DNA of 52,709 nt from Syntrophomonas zehnderi OL-4 (GCF_000983115.1 NZ_CGIH01000009.1:115955-168663), one strand, 5' to 3'; shown: positions 36,637-45,553, counted from the stretch's first letter. Notes: generated from the sequence alone by a model not told the origin. Numbers and translations are program-made.

Positions 36637-36651
36637 CACTCAAGCTGAGTG
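36637..36651. repeat. Short inverted repeat between the fusion gene and the downstream flxB-like gene
   Basis: CACTCA/TGAGTG around AGC. A second palindrome, TTCCGCGCGGAA, lies at 36703-36714. Neither has a T-run. Roles are unknown. Confidence 0.35.
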
Positions 36652-36733
36652 CCGCCAACAATAATTTATGCAAATTGCTGGGTTAGTATCAAATTGGGTA
36701 ATTTCCGCGCGGAAGCTAAAGCATCCTCCCAGA

Positions 36734-37717
36734 CTATTTCGGCTGTTGATGCTCCTTGATTTCCGTTATCACTTTAACGATATCGATCCCGGCCGGGCAC
36801 AAAACCGTACACCTGCCGCAGCCGGTACATAATGGTTGGCCGTATCTTTCCGAGAAGAACTGCAATTTATGTAAAAACCGATTGCGAAATCTTTCCCGGG
36901 CTGCAATGCGGGGATTGCTCAATCCCTTCATTAAGCTTTGGGGGCGGTACATACAGGTTTCATAACAGTTGAAATTATAACCCTGATCTCTCCAGGTTTG
37001 CGCCTGCAGATCAAAACAATTGCAGGTTGGGCAAGTGTAGATACAAACGGCACACGTCTGGCAGGGTTCAGAATAATTCTCCCAGAGAGGAAGATCTGAG
37101 TAATCCAGGAGCCTTGCAAACACTCCCTCAAAATCAACTCCGCGACTCAGATGGGGAATCTGCGGCATAATAATTTCTTTTTCCCCCAGCCAGTCAGCGA
37201 TTGTATCGGTTAGCGCCGCCCCTTTAGGCGACCGGCTCTCCCACACATAGCCCTCCCGTCCCACATCGTGAATAACCACATCGGCTGAGGCCGGCTCAAC
37301 GGGATTTGCACCCATCGAATCACAAAAGCAGCTGGGGGCAGGGTAATAACAAGCACTGGCAACAAGGATGGTTTTATTGCGTTGCTCCTTATAATAACGG
37401 CCTTCATTTTCTTGGGTAAGGAAGACCTCATCCAGTAAATCAATAGCCCGGACATCGCAGCTGCGGATGCCAAAGATAATCCTGTCACCGGGTTCGTTAC
37501 TATTCTCACCCATTCTGGCATGGGGCGGGATCATAATGTTTTTGGGAGGGATATACACGTTTAATATATCCAACATAAGATCATCATGATCCTCGTCATA
37601 CGTCCCCCAGGAATAAAATCCGGTCTGCGGCCCGCGCTGCATAGGAACGAAAACATCCGCATCTTCTGCCAGCCGGTTTAAAAATGATTCGATTTTGTCC
37701 TTGTCCAGCACCTTCAC
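36734..37717 (-). CDS. FlxB/AsrA-like 4Fe-4S protein, second copy
   Basis: A 327-residue cytoplasmic electron-transfer protein. The GTG start (VKVLDKDKIESFLNRL) has GAGGAG upstream and aligns with the start of the paralogue at 38755-39771. Two cluster motifs are present: CQTCAVCIYTCPTCNCFDLQ and CTGCGRCTVLCPAGIDIV. The N-terminal half has conserved Cys and acidic patches (FGIRSCDVRAIDLLDEV, ASACYYPAPSCFCDSMG) typical of the hydrogenase/AsrA/FlxB beta-subunit family. It lies downstream of flxA but behind a strong terminator (37857-37891), so it may be expressed separately. It could serve as an alternative electron-entry subunit of the Hdr complex. Confidence 0.8.
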   Translation of the reverse strand: MKVLDKDKIESFLNRLAEDADVFVPMQRGPQTGFYSWGTYDEDHDDLMLDILNVYIPPKNIMIPPHARMGENSNEPGDRIIFGIRSCDVRAIDLLDEVFLTQENEGRYYKEQRNKTILVASACYYPAPSCFCDSMGANPVEPASADVVIHDVGREGYVWESRSPKGAALTDTIADWLGEKEIIMPQIPHLSRGVDFEGVFARLLDYSDLPLWENYSEPCQTCAVCIYTCPTCNCFDLQAQTWRDQGYNFNCYETCMYRPQSLMKGLSNPRIAARERFRNRFLHKLQFFSERYGQPLCTGCGRCTVLCPAGIDIVKVITEIKEHQQPK

Positions 37718-37856
37718 CAGTTTCACTCCTCGTCTAATTTGCTTTAAAAAACTCACTCACTACATTCTCCGTTTGGCAAGTTTTTCCTGCTATGTGGTGA
37801 AATTGGATTAAGAGCAGATTATTAAAATTCCGGCAAATGTGCAAATAACCATAAGA

Positions 37857-37891
37857 AAAGCTCAAGGTATAAGCAGGATACCTTGAGCTTT
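37857..37891 (-). terminator. Terminator of the hdr-flx operon
   Basis: Perfect 14-base arms AAAGCTCAAGGTAT (37857-37870) and ATACCTTGAGCTTT (37878-37891), 7-base loop, with a TTTTCT tail on the minus strand, about 17 bases past the flxA stop. Confidence 0.85.
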
Positions 37892-37907
37892 AAAGCGATT
37901 AATTCTT

Positions 37908-38762
37908 CTACCACTCCGCGGGCAAATCACGCAGTTGTCTCAAATAATAGACCGGACCGTCCAGGCAGATAAATTCATTGCCGATGTTGCAGCGGCCGCA
38001 TTTGCCGATGCCACATTTCATACGCATTTCCAAGGTAGTAATAACCTGGTCATCACTATAACCCATTTTTTCCAAAGACTGCAGTACAAATTTAATCATG
38101 ATGGGGGGTCCGCAAACCACGGCAACGGCGTTGTTGGAACTGGGGTTTAATTCCTCCAGATATGCCGGTACAAAGCCCACATGACCATCCCATTCGGGTT
38201 CGGCATTATCAATCGTCACGAAAACTTCAGTGTTGGGTTCCTTTGGCCAGAGATCAAAGAGTTCCTCTTTGAAACAAAGATCCGCCTGGCTGCGGCTGCC
38301 GTAAAGGATGGTAATTTTGCCGAAGTCTTCCCGGTTTTTAAAACAATACTTTATAAACGAACGCAAGGGAGCCAGACCGATGCCTCCGGCAATAAAGACC
38401 ATATCCTTGCCTTTGCATTCGTCCACCGGAAAACCGTTGCCATACGGACCCCTTAAGCCAATCTTCTGCCCTACTTCAATGCGGTGCAATTCATCGGTCA
38501 TCAGACCCACCCGTTTTATGGCATATTCCTGGTATTCCTGTCCTTCCTGCCAAGTGCAGGAAATCATGGATTCGCCCACCGGCAAAAGAGATACCATGGA
38601 ACATTGACCGGGAGCTACCTGAAAGGGCAGCCCGCTACCATCAGCATTACGCACAAAAAAACTCTTTATATCCGGGGTACGGTCAATAATATCTATAACT
38701 TCCACTATAGTAGGCACCAGAGGCTGTTCATCGCAGGTGCATTTGTGATCCTTATCAGTCAT
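37908..38762 (-). CDS. flxA: FlxA/AsrB-like FAD/NAD(P)-binding reductase with 2Fe-2S site
   Basis: A 284-residue ferredoxin-NADP-reductase-fold protein that passes electrons between NAD(P)H and the iron-sulfur chain of the complex. It has the FAD region FQVAPGQCSMVSL, the NAD loop IAGGIGLAPLRSFIKY and ILYGSRS. A PyrK-type cluster motif CGIGKCGRCNIGNEFICLDGP lies near the C-terminus. The N-terminal CTCDEQP adds cysteines of unclear role. In Flx-Hdr complexes this is the NADH-oxidising subunit. Its start overlaps the end of flxB by 8 bases. Similar genes occur in anaerobic sulfite reductase (asrB), but there is no asrC here. Confidence 0.85.
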   Translation of the reverse strand: MTDKDHKCTCDEQPLVPTIVEVIDIIDRTPDIKSFFVRNADGSGLPFQVAPGQCSMVSLLPVGESMISCTWQEGQEYQEYAIKRVGLMTDELHRIEVGQKIGLRGPYGNGFPVDECKGKDMVFIAGGIGLAPLRSFIKYCFKNREDFGKITILYGSRSQADLCFKEELFDLWPKEPNTEVFVTIDNAEPEWDGHVGFVPAYLEELNPSSNNAVAVVCGPPIMIKFVLQSLEKMGYSDDQVITTLEMRMKCGIGKCGRCNIGNEFICLDGPVYYLRQLRDLPAEW

Positions 38763-39771
38763 TGACTTCTGCCTCCTTTACTGCATCGATTATTCTCACG
38801 ATGTTGATATCATTCGGGCAGACGACCATGCATCTTCCGCAGCCGGTACATAATGGGGTGCCGTACCTTTCTTGGAAGAATTCCAGCTTGTGCAGGAAGC
38901 GCTGCCGGAAACGCTCCTTGGCAGCTCCCCGGGGGTTGCCTCCGCCAGCCTCTCGCGAATATTCCTCATACATACAGGAATCCCAGGCCCGGAAGCGATA
39001 GCCTTCATCACCCCACATTTTTACCTGAATATCAAAACAGTAACAGGAAGGGCAAACATAGGTGCATATACCACAGTTGGAACACGGTTCCGAAATCTTA
39101 TCCCAGAGGGGATGATCAAACATAGTTTTCAACTTCTCCGCTACTCCAGTGTAATCAACATCTATTTTAAAGGAGCCAAGTTCTGGCAATTTGACATCCT
39201 TGTCCTCCAGAAGGTCTGAGATTTGAGCCGTTACCGCTTCGCCTTTTTCGCTTTGAGTCTCCCAAACATACACATCGCCGCTATCACGAATAATTACATC
39301 TGCCCCGGCCGGATCGACCGGGTTAACTTCCATGGCATAGCAGAAACAGTTATCTCCCGGCGTATAACAGGCATGGGCAATAATTACATTGTTGCTGCGG
39401 CGAGCTTTATAGAAATTATCCTCATAACCGCGAGTCAAAAAAACTTCATCCATAGCCAGTATTCCTTTGACGTCACAGGCCCGCGCACCGAAGATCAAAG
39501 TGGGATGGTCGTCCTCATAAACCTGGTCGATATTTATTTCCACGCCCTGGGTCTTGATGCCGTACATTTTTTCAGTTTGGGGCAACACTACTCCCTTAGG
39601 GGACTGGTAAACGTTTAAGTTGTCCAGCATCAGTTCGTCCTGTTCATTTTTAAAGCTCTGCCAGCTAAAGAATCCGCTCTGCCCGCCTTTTTGCATAGGA
39701 ACAAACACCTCTGCGGCTTCGCTTAGTTTATTCAAGGCTGTCTCCAGCCGTTGCTTGCTTAATACCTTCAC
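38755..39771 (-). CDS. flxB: FlxB-like 4Fe-4S dicluster protein
   Basis: A 338-residue electron-transfer subunit. GTG start (VKVLSKQRLETALNKL) with GGGGGTGA upstream; an alternative GTG three codons earlier is worse placed. Cluster motifs are CSNCGICTYVCPSCYCFDIQ and CTGCGRCMVVCPNDINIV, plus the family parts FGARACDVKGILAMDEV and AHACYTPGDNCFCYAMEV. It is a clear paralogue of the gene at 36734-37717. It sits between flxC (12 bases away) and flxA (8-base overlap), in the usual Flx order. Confidence 0.85.
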   Translation of the reverse strand: MKVLSKQRLETALNKLSEAAEVFVPMQKGGQSGFFSWQSFKNEQDELMLDNLNVYQSPKGVVLPQTEKMYGIKTQGVEINIDQVYEDDHPTLIFGARACDVKGILAMDEVFLTRGYEDNFYKARRSNNVIIAHACYTPGDNCFCYAMEVNPVDPAGADVIIRDSGDVYVWETQSEKGEAVTAQISDLLEDKDVKLPELGSFKIDVDYTGVAEKLKTMFDHPLWDKISEPCSNCGICTYVCPSCYCFDIQVKMWGDEGYRFRAWDSCMYEEYSREAGGGNPRGAAKERFRQRFLHKLEFFQERYGTPLCTGCGRCMVVCPNDINIVRIIDAVKEAEVND

Positions 39772-39783
39772 AGCTCTCACCCC

Positions 39784-40689
39784 CTATAAAAAATCATCGG
39801 GATCTTTTTCATCGTACCTGCTTAAGGCCGGTTTGGCTCCTTCAACATATTGCATACCGGCTTCGTAAGGACCGAAAAGATCGTTTACGTCTTTAATAAG
39901 CTTCTGGTTAATGAGCATTAAGGGGATGTTTACCGGGCATACCCGCTCACATTCGCCGCATTCGATACAACGCCCTGCCATATGAGACGCTCGGACGATA
40001 TGATACATCATATTGTCGGTAACATTTGTCTCCCGCCCCACCCACTGTGGTTTCATTTCATCAAAGATGCAGGTACGGCAATCGCAGGCAACGCACACCT
40101 GACGGCAGGCGTAACAGCGGATGCAGGTAGAGAGCACGTCTTCAAAATACTGATAGCGTTCGTCTGCGCTCATATTTTCTATTTCTTTAACCTTGGCGAA
40201 ACGTTCTCCCTGTAAAAGCGGAGGATTTTCTGGCCCTATCAATTCATCGTAGATAACCGGATTAGGCTGAATACAATCCAGGCATTTCCTGGCGATATCA
40301 ATAGTTTGCATTTTATTATTAAAGCCAGACTGGTTGCGGGCGGCTGCCAAGGGATCTTTCATACCGGTGCAGGGAACCCCTACTATATACAAGCGCTCCC
40401 TTTTAATCTGTAAATCCTCCAGAAGTCTAACGATTCCGCGCGAATCGCAGCCCTTAACAACCAGTCCGATTCTATCCGACCCGTCTCTAAATTTGAGCAG
40501 GCTAGTAGAAAGATTATGAATGCAGTATTCATTAAATACTATATTACTTACATCTGCAGCTGAGCGAGCAAAGTAAGGCTTAACCCGGTATTCTTCCCCG
40601 GTTTGCTCCCAGGCCAAGAAAACGTCTACCTGATCCTCATTGAATAGCCGGGTCGCAATCTCTTGAATTTTATTTGTAATTTCTTTCAT
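39784..40689 (-). CDS. flxC: FlxC-like 4Fe-4S electron-transfer protein
   Basis: A 301-residue protein with two cysteine groups: CIRCYACRQVCVACDCRTCIF (about 188-210) and CIECGECERVCPVNIPL (about 240-256), enough for at least two 4Fe-4S clusters. The N-terminal half has VKGCDSRGIVRLLEDLQIKRERLYIVGVPCTGM, related to the F420-reducing hydrogenase beta / CoB-CoM-associated family. Its ATG overlaps the stop of flxD (ATGA). A role in relaying electrons from FlxA/FlxB to the HdrA hub via FlxD is inferred from the known Flx-Hdr layout. Confidence 0.83.
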   Translation of the reverse strand: MKEITNKIQEIATRLFNEDQVDVFLAWEQTGEEYRVKPYFARSAADVSNIVFNEYCIHNLSTSLLKFRDGSDRIGLVVKGCDSRGIVRLLEDLQIKRERLYIVGVPCTGMKDPLAAARNQSGFNNKMQTIDIARKCLDCIQPNPVIYDELIGPENPPLLQGERFAKVKEIENMSADERYQYFEDVLSTCIRCYACRQVCVACDCRTCIFDEMKPQWVGRETNVTDNMMYHIVRASHMAGRCIECGECERVCPVNIPLMLINQKLIKDVNDLFGPYEAGMQYVEGAKPALSRYDEKDPDDFL

Positions 40690-41120
40690 CGCGCATCCCT
40701 CAGCTTTCTGTTGGGCCCGATTTTATTAATATCGGCAACCAGCTTTTCCATGGTTTCCTGGAACTTGTTGCCCTCAGCTCCTGATATCCAGGCTAACTGA
40801 TATCTTTCCGGTTCCATACCCATATATTCCATAAGGTTTTTCATCACCGTCTGACGGCGGCGCTGATAATAATTGCCACTACCATAGTGGCAGTCGCCCG
40901 GATGTCAGCCGGAGAGGAGCACTCCGTCAGCCCCACGGTTAAAAGCCCTTAATACCAGCATAGGATCCATGCGCCCGGAACAAGGAGTTCTGATTATCCG
41001 AACATCTGCCGGATACTCATAATGATTTAAACCGGCCAGATCAGCGGCTGCATAAGAACACCAGTTACATGCAAATACAATGATCTTAGGTTTAAAGGTC
41101 GTCTGTGTATCTATAGACAT
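40686..41120 (-). CDS. mvhD: MvhD/FlxD-type 2Fe-2S protein containing selenocysteine
   Basis: A 144-residue electron-relay subunit linking the NADH module to HdrA. An in-frame TGA (40905-40907) at codon 72 replaces a conserved Cys: LLSG-U-HPGDCHYGSGN against the family LLxGCHPGDCHY. Reading through gives the expected rest of the domain, ending at a TGA that overlaps flxC (ATGA). Other Cys are in FACNWCSYAAADLAG and RTPCSGRMDP. A perfect hairpin follows the UGA. Sec at this position is known in VhuD of methanococcal hydrogenases; here it is bacterial. The start overlaps hdrA by 10 bases. Without Sec insertion, product truncation at 71 residues would destroy function. Confidence 0.9.
40874..40892 (-). 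promoter_or_regulatory. Candidate SECIS hairpin for MvhD Sec72
   Basis: In the mRNA an 8-base perfect stem UGCCACUA/UAGUGGCA with a UGG loop begins 12 nt after the UGA end. Distance, stem strength and the G in the loop match bacterial SECIS elements, and it lies entirely in coding sequence. Confidence 0.7.
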
Positions 41121-43102
41121 AATGCGTCCACCTCCGATACTAATTGGTCATTGGTAAAACCTTTAAGATTCAAGGCAGTCGTTCTGCACGCCGGTAGACA
41201 TGCACCACAGCCCTGACAGAGACTGCTGTTGATTTCTGCTATCTGACGTGTAAAGGGCCCATGGCCGTGACCGCCCCGTTCGTTGATTTCCTGCAAGGAA
41301 ATTGCTCCATACGGACAGATCGGCACACACAGGCCACAGCCGGAACATTTTGATATATCTACCTCAGATACCATAGCCTCGGTAACCAGCTCATTTTTGG
41401 AGAACATCCCGCAGACTTTAACTGCGGCTCCGCTGGCCTGGGCAACTGTATCCGGGATATCCTTCGGTCCTTGGCAGGTACCCGCCAGGTACACCCCGGC
41501 AGTAAATGTTTCCACCGGTTGCAATTTGGGATGGGCCTCCTGGAAAAAACCATCTTTATCAACTGAGAAACCAATAGTCTTCGCCAATTGAACCGCTCCG
41601 GCCGCAGGAACCATAGCTGTTGCCAATACTACCATATCGGCTTCAACTTCCAGGGCCATTCCCATAAGGGTATCCTCAGTTTTAAGGATCAACTTGTCAC
41701 CGCGCGGGTAGATCTTGCTGACCCGTCCGCGGATATATTTTGCCCCGGCGTTAAGTGCCCGCTGATAGAATTCCTCGTAATTTTTGCCGGCCGTACGCAC
41801 ATCCATATAAAACACATAGGCTTCGCTGTCCTCGATCTTGGTTTTCACCTGATAGGCATGCTTGGCAGTATACATACAGCAAGCCCGTGAACAGTAGCTC
41901 TTGCCCTTGGTGTCATCGCGCGAACCAACACATTTGATAAAGGCAATATGCTTAGGCTCTTTACCGTCTGAGGGTCGCAAAATTTTACCTTGAGTAGGCC
42001 CGCCTGCGCTGACCAATCTCTCAAATTCCAAACCACTGATAACATCCGGGTACTTACCGTAGCCATACTCCCCGTAAGCATCCTGCCAGTTAAACGAATC
42101 GTAACCTGTAGCCATCACGATGGCTCCAACTTCCTCGGTAACCAACTGATCTACATCATTATAGCGAATAGCACCGGTCGGGCAGACTTTTTCACAGATT
42201 CCGCATTTATCTTTAGTCAGCTTGGTACAGTTAAGAGGATCAATGTATGGCTTGCCTGGCACAGCCTGGGGGAACAGCTTGTGGATAGCCGGCCTTAAGC
42301 CCATGCCAAAATCAAACTCGTCCTTTATCTTCTTGGTAGGACATTTATCAATACAGGTTCCGCAGCCATTACAAAGATCCCAGTCCACATATTTAGCTTT
42401 CTTTTTTATGGTTACATTAAAATTGCCTATATAACCAGTAACTTTAACGACTTCCGCTAGGGTAATCAGTTCAATGTTAGGATGCTGCGCCACAGCAACC
42501 ATCTTGGGGGTGCCTATTCAGGCGGCGCAGTCCATGGTGGGGAAGGTCTTGTCCAGCTGGGTCATCTTGCCGCCAATGCTGGCTTCCTTCTCCACTAGAA
42601 TAACCCGGTGACCGGCTTCAGCAATATCAAGTGCAGCCTGCATGCCGGCGATTCCCCCGCCAATAACCATAGCCCTTTTCGTAACCGGAATGGTGGAAAT
42701 TTTAAGCGGTTGGTTGCGCAGGACTTTAGCTACACCCATCCTGACCAGATCTTCCGCCTTCTTAGTAGCTTCCTGACGATCATGATGCACCCAGGAATTT
42801 TGTTCCCGGATATTAACCATCTCAAACATATAACCGTTTATACCGCCGCCTTCTACTGCATTGCGGAAGGTTTTCTCATGCATACGCGGCGAACAGGAAG
42901 CAACCACTACCTGCTCCAGGTTTTGTTCCTTTATGGCAGTACGGATCAGTTCCTGACCAGGATCAGAACACATATATTTATAATTGGTGGCATAAACAAC
43001 GCCCGGTAAGGTTTTCGCGTATTCAGCTACCTGTTGGGTATCAACGGTAGCAGCGATGTTGGTTCCACATTCGCAGACAAATACGCCTACTCGTTTCTTC
43101 AT
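41111..43102 (-). CDS. hdrA: HdrA flavoprotein hub containing selenocysteine
   Basis: A 663-residue FAD and multi-4Fe-4S protein, the bifurcation centre of heterodisulfide-reductase-type complexes. An in-frame TGA (42518-42520), codon 195, lies in PTMDCAA-U-IGTPKMVAVAQHPNIEL, where family members have a Cys (DCSxCxLTPKMxEV). Sequence on both sides is one HdrA domain. FAD motif VIGGGIAGMQAALDIA; ferredoxin-type clusters CNGCGTCIDKCP, CGICEKVCP, CSGCGLCVPICP and CQGCGACLPAC. The family cluster ligands near the FAD include the Sec position in the related methanococcal HdrA selenoproteins. It overlaps mvhD by 10 bases. It probably oxidises NADH while reducing ferredoxin and a disulfide substrate; direction unproven. 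Confidence 0.92.
42495..42513 (-). promoter_or_regulatory. Weak candidate SECIS hairpin for HdrA Sec195
   Basis: After the UGA, GCACC can pair with GGUUGC leaving one bulged U, with an 8-nt loop CCCAAGAU. A bulged U is a feature of the E. coli element, but the stem is short and the loop lacks GU. Confidence 0.3.
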
Positions 43103-43166
43103 CTCTCCCGTCTCCCTTCTTGGTGGAAGTAATGCCTCAGCTAAAATACTATCTATTGCTTAGTAT

Positions 43167-44375
43167 CTAAGCATTGCCCCGCTTATTCAGTTCTGCAGTA
43201 ACAAAGGCATCTGCTGCCTTTTTGGCTTTTTCCATATCGGAAGCCATCAATTGTGCTAATTTGGCAATTTTTTTGTCATCCAGGACTACCGTCAAGGTTT
43301 CAGCCCGAGCCGGATCTTCAATCAACCGAGCGGCCATTTTATCCGGATTTTTGCCAAAAGCAGTTATAAAAGCATCTATCTTTTTCTGTTCGGCTTCTGG
43401 CGTAGGCGCGCTTTTCGCCGTGTCACCAGACTTCGCCGTTTTTTCCTTGGCCTTGGCTGCAGCTTCCTGAGCGGCTTTCTCAGCAGCCGCTTTAGCTTCA
43501 GCCGCCCGCACTTTTACGGTATCAAGATATCGTCCGGCCTCTACAAAGTGTTTTTCGATCCCTACCATGGAAGGAGCATCGCCGCAGGCAATGGCCAGCA
43601 ACTCAGTAACGTAATAAACCGGGAGGGCAATTTTTTCCTTAAACTTTTTTTCGACACCCGCCTGGCGCATATCCAAATTTAACATACAAAGTGGACAAGC
43701 GGTTACAATGCACTCAGCCCCAGAGTCTTTGGCATCTTTTAATACCTTATATAGCATTTGATTGCCTACATCCGGCCGTGATGTTACCATAGCCGCACCA
43801 CAGCATTCAGTTTTATGGGACCAGTCAACCGTCTCAGCCCCTAGGGCTTGCATTACCTGATCCATACTTTGAGGATCCTCAGGGTCATCAAAACCGGTGT
43901 GCTCTACCGGCCTAACCAAAAGACATCCATAATAACTGGCCGCCTTCATCCCCGTCAGGGGATTGGTCACCTTGGCCTTAATGGCTTCAGTACCTATCAT
44001 ATTGGCTAAAACATCCAGGATGGAAACGGTCTCGCTGGTTCCCTCCAGTTCCATATCCAAGACCTGTTCAAGCTTCTTTTTCATTTCCGGGTCATGCTTT
44101 ACCACGTGTTCCGCAATGCGGTGGCGGCTGTAACAGGCAGCACAGGGGGCCAGCATATTGTTCAAGCCGGTTTTTTCAGCAATTGCCAGGTTGCGGGCAG
44201 GCAGCGCCAGGGAAAGCAGCTTGTCAGTATTATGAGCGGATGTAGCCCCACAGCAGTTCCAGTCCTGAAGTTCCTGCATTTCAAAGCCCAGGATTTTAGC
44301 GGTTCTTTCCATCGACATGCCGTATTCTACCGCGCTGCCATCTGCAGAACAACCCGGGTAATAAGCAAATTTCAT
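43167..44375 (-). CDS. hdrB: HdrB, CCG-domain disulfide reductase subunit, with long Ala/Lys-rich C-terminal extension
   Basis: A 402-residue subunit. Two CCG domains bind the noncubane iron-sulfur clusters that cleave disulfides in the family: YYPGCSAD, WNCCGATSAH and LAPCAACYSR; then YYGCLLVRP, TECCGAAMV and ACPLCMLNLD. HdrB proteins are usually about 290-300 residues. Here about 105 residues are added: an Ala/Lys/Glu-rich linker (about 295-345) and a helical segment starting AEQKKIDAFITAFGKNPDKMA and ending TAELNKRGNA. The function of the extension is unknown. Its ATG overlaps the hdrC stop by one base. Substrate could be DsrC-like or another protein or small disulfide; no dsrC is in the window. 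Confidence 0.9.
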   Translation of the reverse strand: MKFAYYPGCSADGSAVEYGMSMERTAKILGFEMQELQDWNCCGATSAHNTDKLLSLALPARNLAIAEKTGLNNMLAPCAACYSRHRIAEHVVKHDPEMKKKLEQVLDMELEGTSETVSILDVLANMIGTEAIKAKVTNPLTGMKAASYYGCLLVRPVEHTGFDDPEDPQSMDQVMQALGAETVDWSHKTECCGAAMVTSRPDVGNQMLYKVLKDAKDSGAECIVTACPLCMLNLDMRQAGVEKKFKEKIALPVYYVTELLAIACGDAPSMVGIEKHFVEAGRYLDTVKVRAAEAKAAAEKAAQEAAAKAKEKTAKSGDTAKSAPTPEAEQKKIDAFITAFGKNPDKMAARLIEDPARAETLTVVLDDKKIAKLAQLMASDMEKAKKAADAFVTAELNKRGNA

Positions 44376-44944
44376 TACTCTACACCCCCCAATTTTTCTG
44401 CTCGTTCGAAGATCTTTTTAACTTCGCTGCGGCCTTTTATAGTCTCGGGAAATACCCCTACTTTTCCGCGTTTCATCATAGGAAAACCCAATTCCATATC
44501 TTTAAACAACTGACCGGTGGTTAAATTATATCTCAGCAGCAAACCGGCCTCATAAGTCCTGCCAAAATTCTTAACGTTAGATAAAAAAGCCTTGTTAAAA
44601 GCAACTACACGTTTATCAGTTTTCCCTTGCTGCAGTGCCTCTCTGCGCATGGCATCCATTAAGGAGGCAATATCAACCCCACGGGGACATCTGGCCGAAC
44701 AGGTTTCACAGGAAGCACAAATCCAGATGCTTTCAGAGCTGAGGGCTTGATCCACCATATCAAGCTGCAGCATACGGATGATCTGTCGGGGGGGGTAGTC
44801 CATGGCAAAAGCGGCCGGGCATCCCGCCGTACATTTACCGCACTGATAACAAAGCTTAATATCGGTGCCGGCTTCTTTTTCCACTTTGGATATCAAAGCT
44901 CTCTGCTTTTCTGTAGCCGGAGTAAGTTTAACAGCCAAATCCAC
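44375..44944 (-). CDS. hdrC: HdrC, 4Fe-4S subunit
   Basis: A 189-residue protein with a GTG start (AAGGGG upstream). Two ferredoxin-type motifs are CYQCGKCTAGCPAAFAMDYPP and CASCETCSARCPRGVDIASLM. It carries electrons from HdrA to HdrB in the known complexes. It is the first gene of the hdrCBA-flxDCBA operon, immediately followed by hdrB. Confidence 0.92.
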   Translation of the reverse strand: MDLAVKLTPATEKQRALISKVEKEAGTDIKLCYQCGKCTAGCPAAFAMDYPPRQIIRMLQLDMVDQALSSESIWICASCETCSARCPRGVDIASLMDAMRREALQQGKTDKRVVAFNKAFLSNVKNFGRTYEAGLLLRYNLTTGQLFKDMELGFPMMKRGKVGVFPETIKGRSEVKKIFERAEKLGGVE

Positions 44945-45056
44945 TGTTTTCGCCCCTTTCTTTTATCCTATAAAATTAAAAACGTCTTAATAGACAGTCT
45001 TTCCTAGATTTCTAAGCCTTACTCGAATTTTGTCGAAAAATCGTAACTCATCTATA

Positions 45057-45085
45057 ATAATACGAAAATTCAGCCTAAACTTCAA
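45057..45085 (-). promoter_or_regulatory. Candidate sigma-A promoter of the hdr-flx operon
   Basis: Minus strand reads TTGAAG, 17 bases, TATTAT. It is about 112 bases before the hdrC start. Found by eye only. Confidence 0.5.
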
Positions 45086-45243
45086 TACAGAGAGAAAAAT
45101 ATGCTTAGAAAAATACATTATTCAAATATAATTATCTATTATAGTATATTAGTTGGTAACATAAATGTTAACATTTTGTTAATTATGAGTAACATAAAGC
45201 ATTTTTTTCATCAATCATACTCATATTTCAAGTACACAACTAC

Positions 45244-45530
45244 CAAGGGGACGGTTTTTTGGCCGGAGATGGTTCTACTATGTTTAATCTTTACCAGCAA
45301 TTCCCGTTCAAGCAGTGCCGTTAGCTTTTGGATGGGTCAGGGTAGTTCTATGAAGAAAGATACAAAAATCAAAACTAGACACAAAAGAGCCGTCAGGCTG
45401 TGTGAAAAATGTTTATAGACCGTATATATATGCAGCTCACCCGGTAGATAGCTTATTTAGATGCATATATTCAATAATGGGTATAACATTACAGCGAAGT
45501 GGACTTTTCGTACAGTCTGCCGTCCCCTTG
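45244..45530. repeat. REP-like inverted repeats bounding a 287-base segment
   Basis: CAAGGGGACGG at 45244-45254 is an exact inverse of CCGTCCCCTTG at 45520-45530. The sequence inside has no intact gene; a frame near the left end has several stops. Similar wording recurs at 49553-49581. It may be a degraded mobile segment or two separate REP elements. Confidence 0.5.
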
Positions 45531-45553
45531 TGTTCTTGTGCTATGGCAGGATT

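Noticed and set aside
36734-39771. Anaerobic sulfite reductase (asrABC) identity for the FlxA/FlxB-like genes.
   Set aside because: AsrA/AsrB resemble these proteins, but there is no siroheme subunit AsrC and the genes are embedded with hdrABC and mvhD, as in Flx-Hdr clusters.
41111-42502. Treating the two halves of hdrA, and likewise of mvhD and the peroxiredoxin, as separate genes or as frameshifted pseudogenes.
   Set aside because: In all three the frame is unchanged across a single TGA, similarity is continuous, and the TGA falls on a conserved Cys. Selenocysteine explains all three; three independent decay events at such positions do not.
45101-45418. A 105-residue frame between hdrC and fmdE.
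   Set aside because: No ribosome binding site, no recognisable motif and overlap with a REP-like element and the hdr promoter region.
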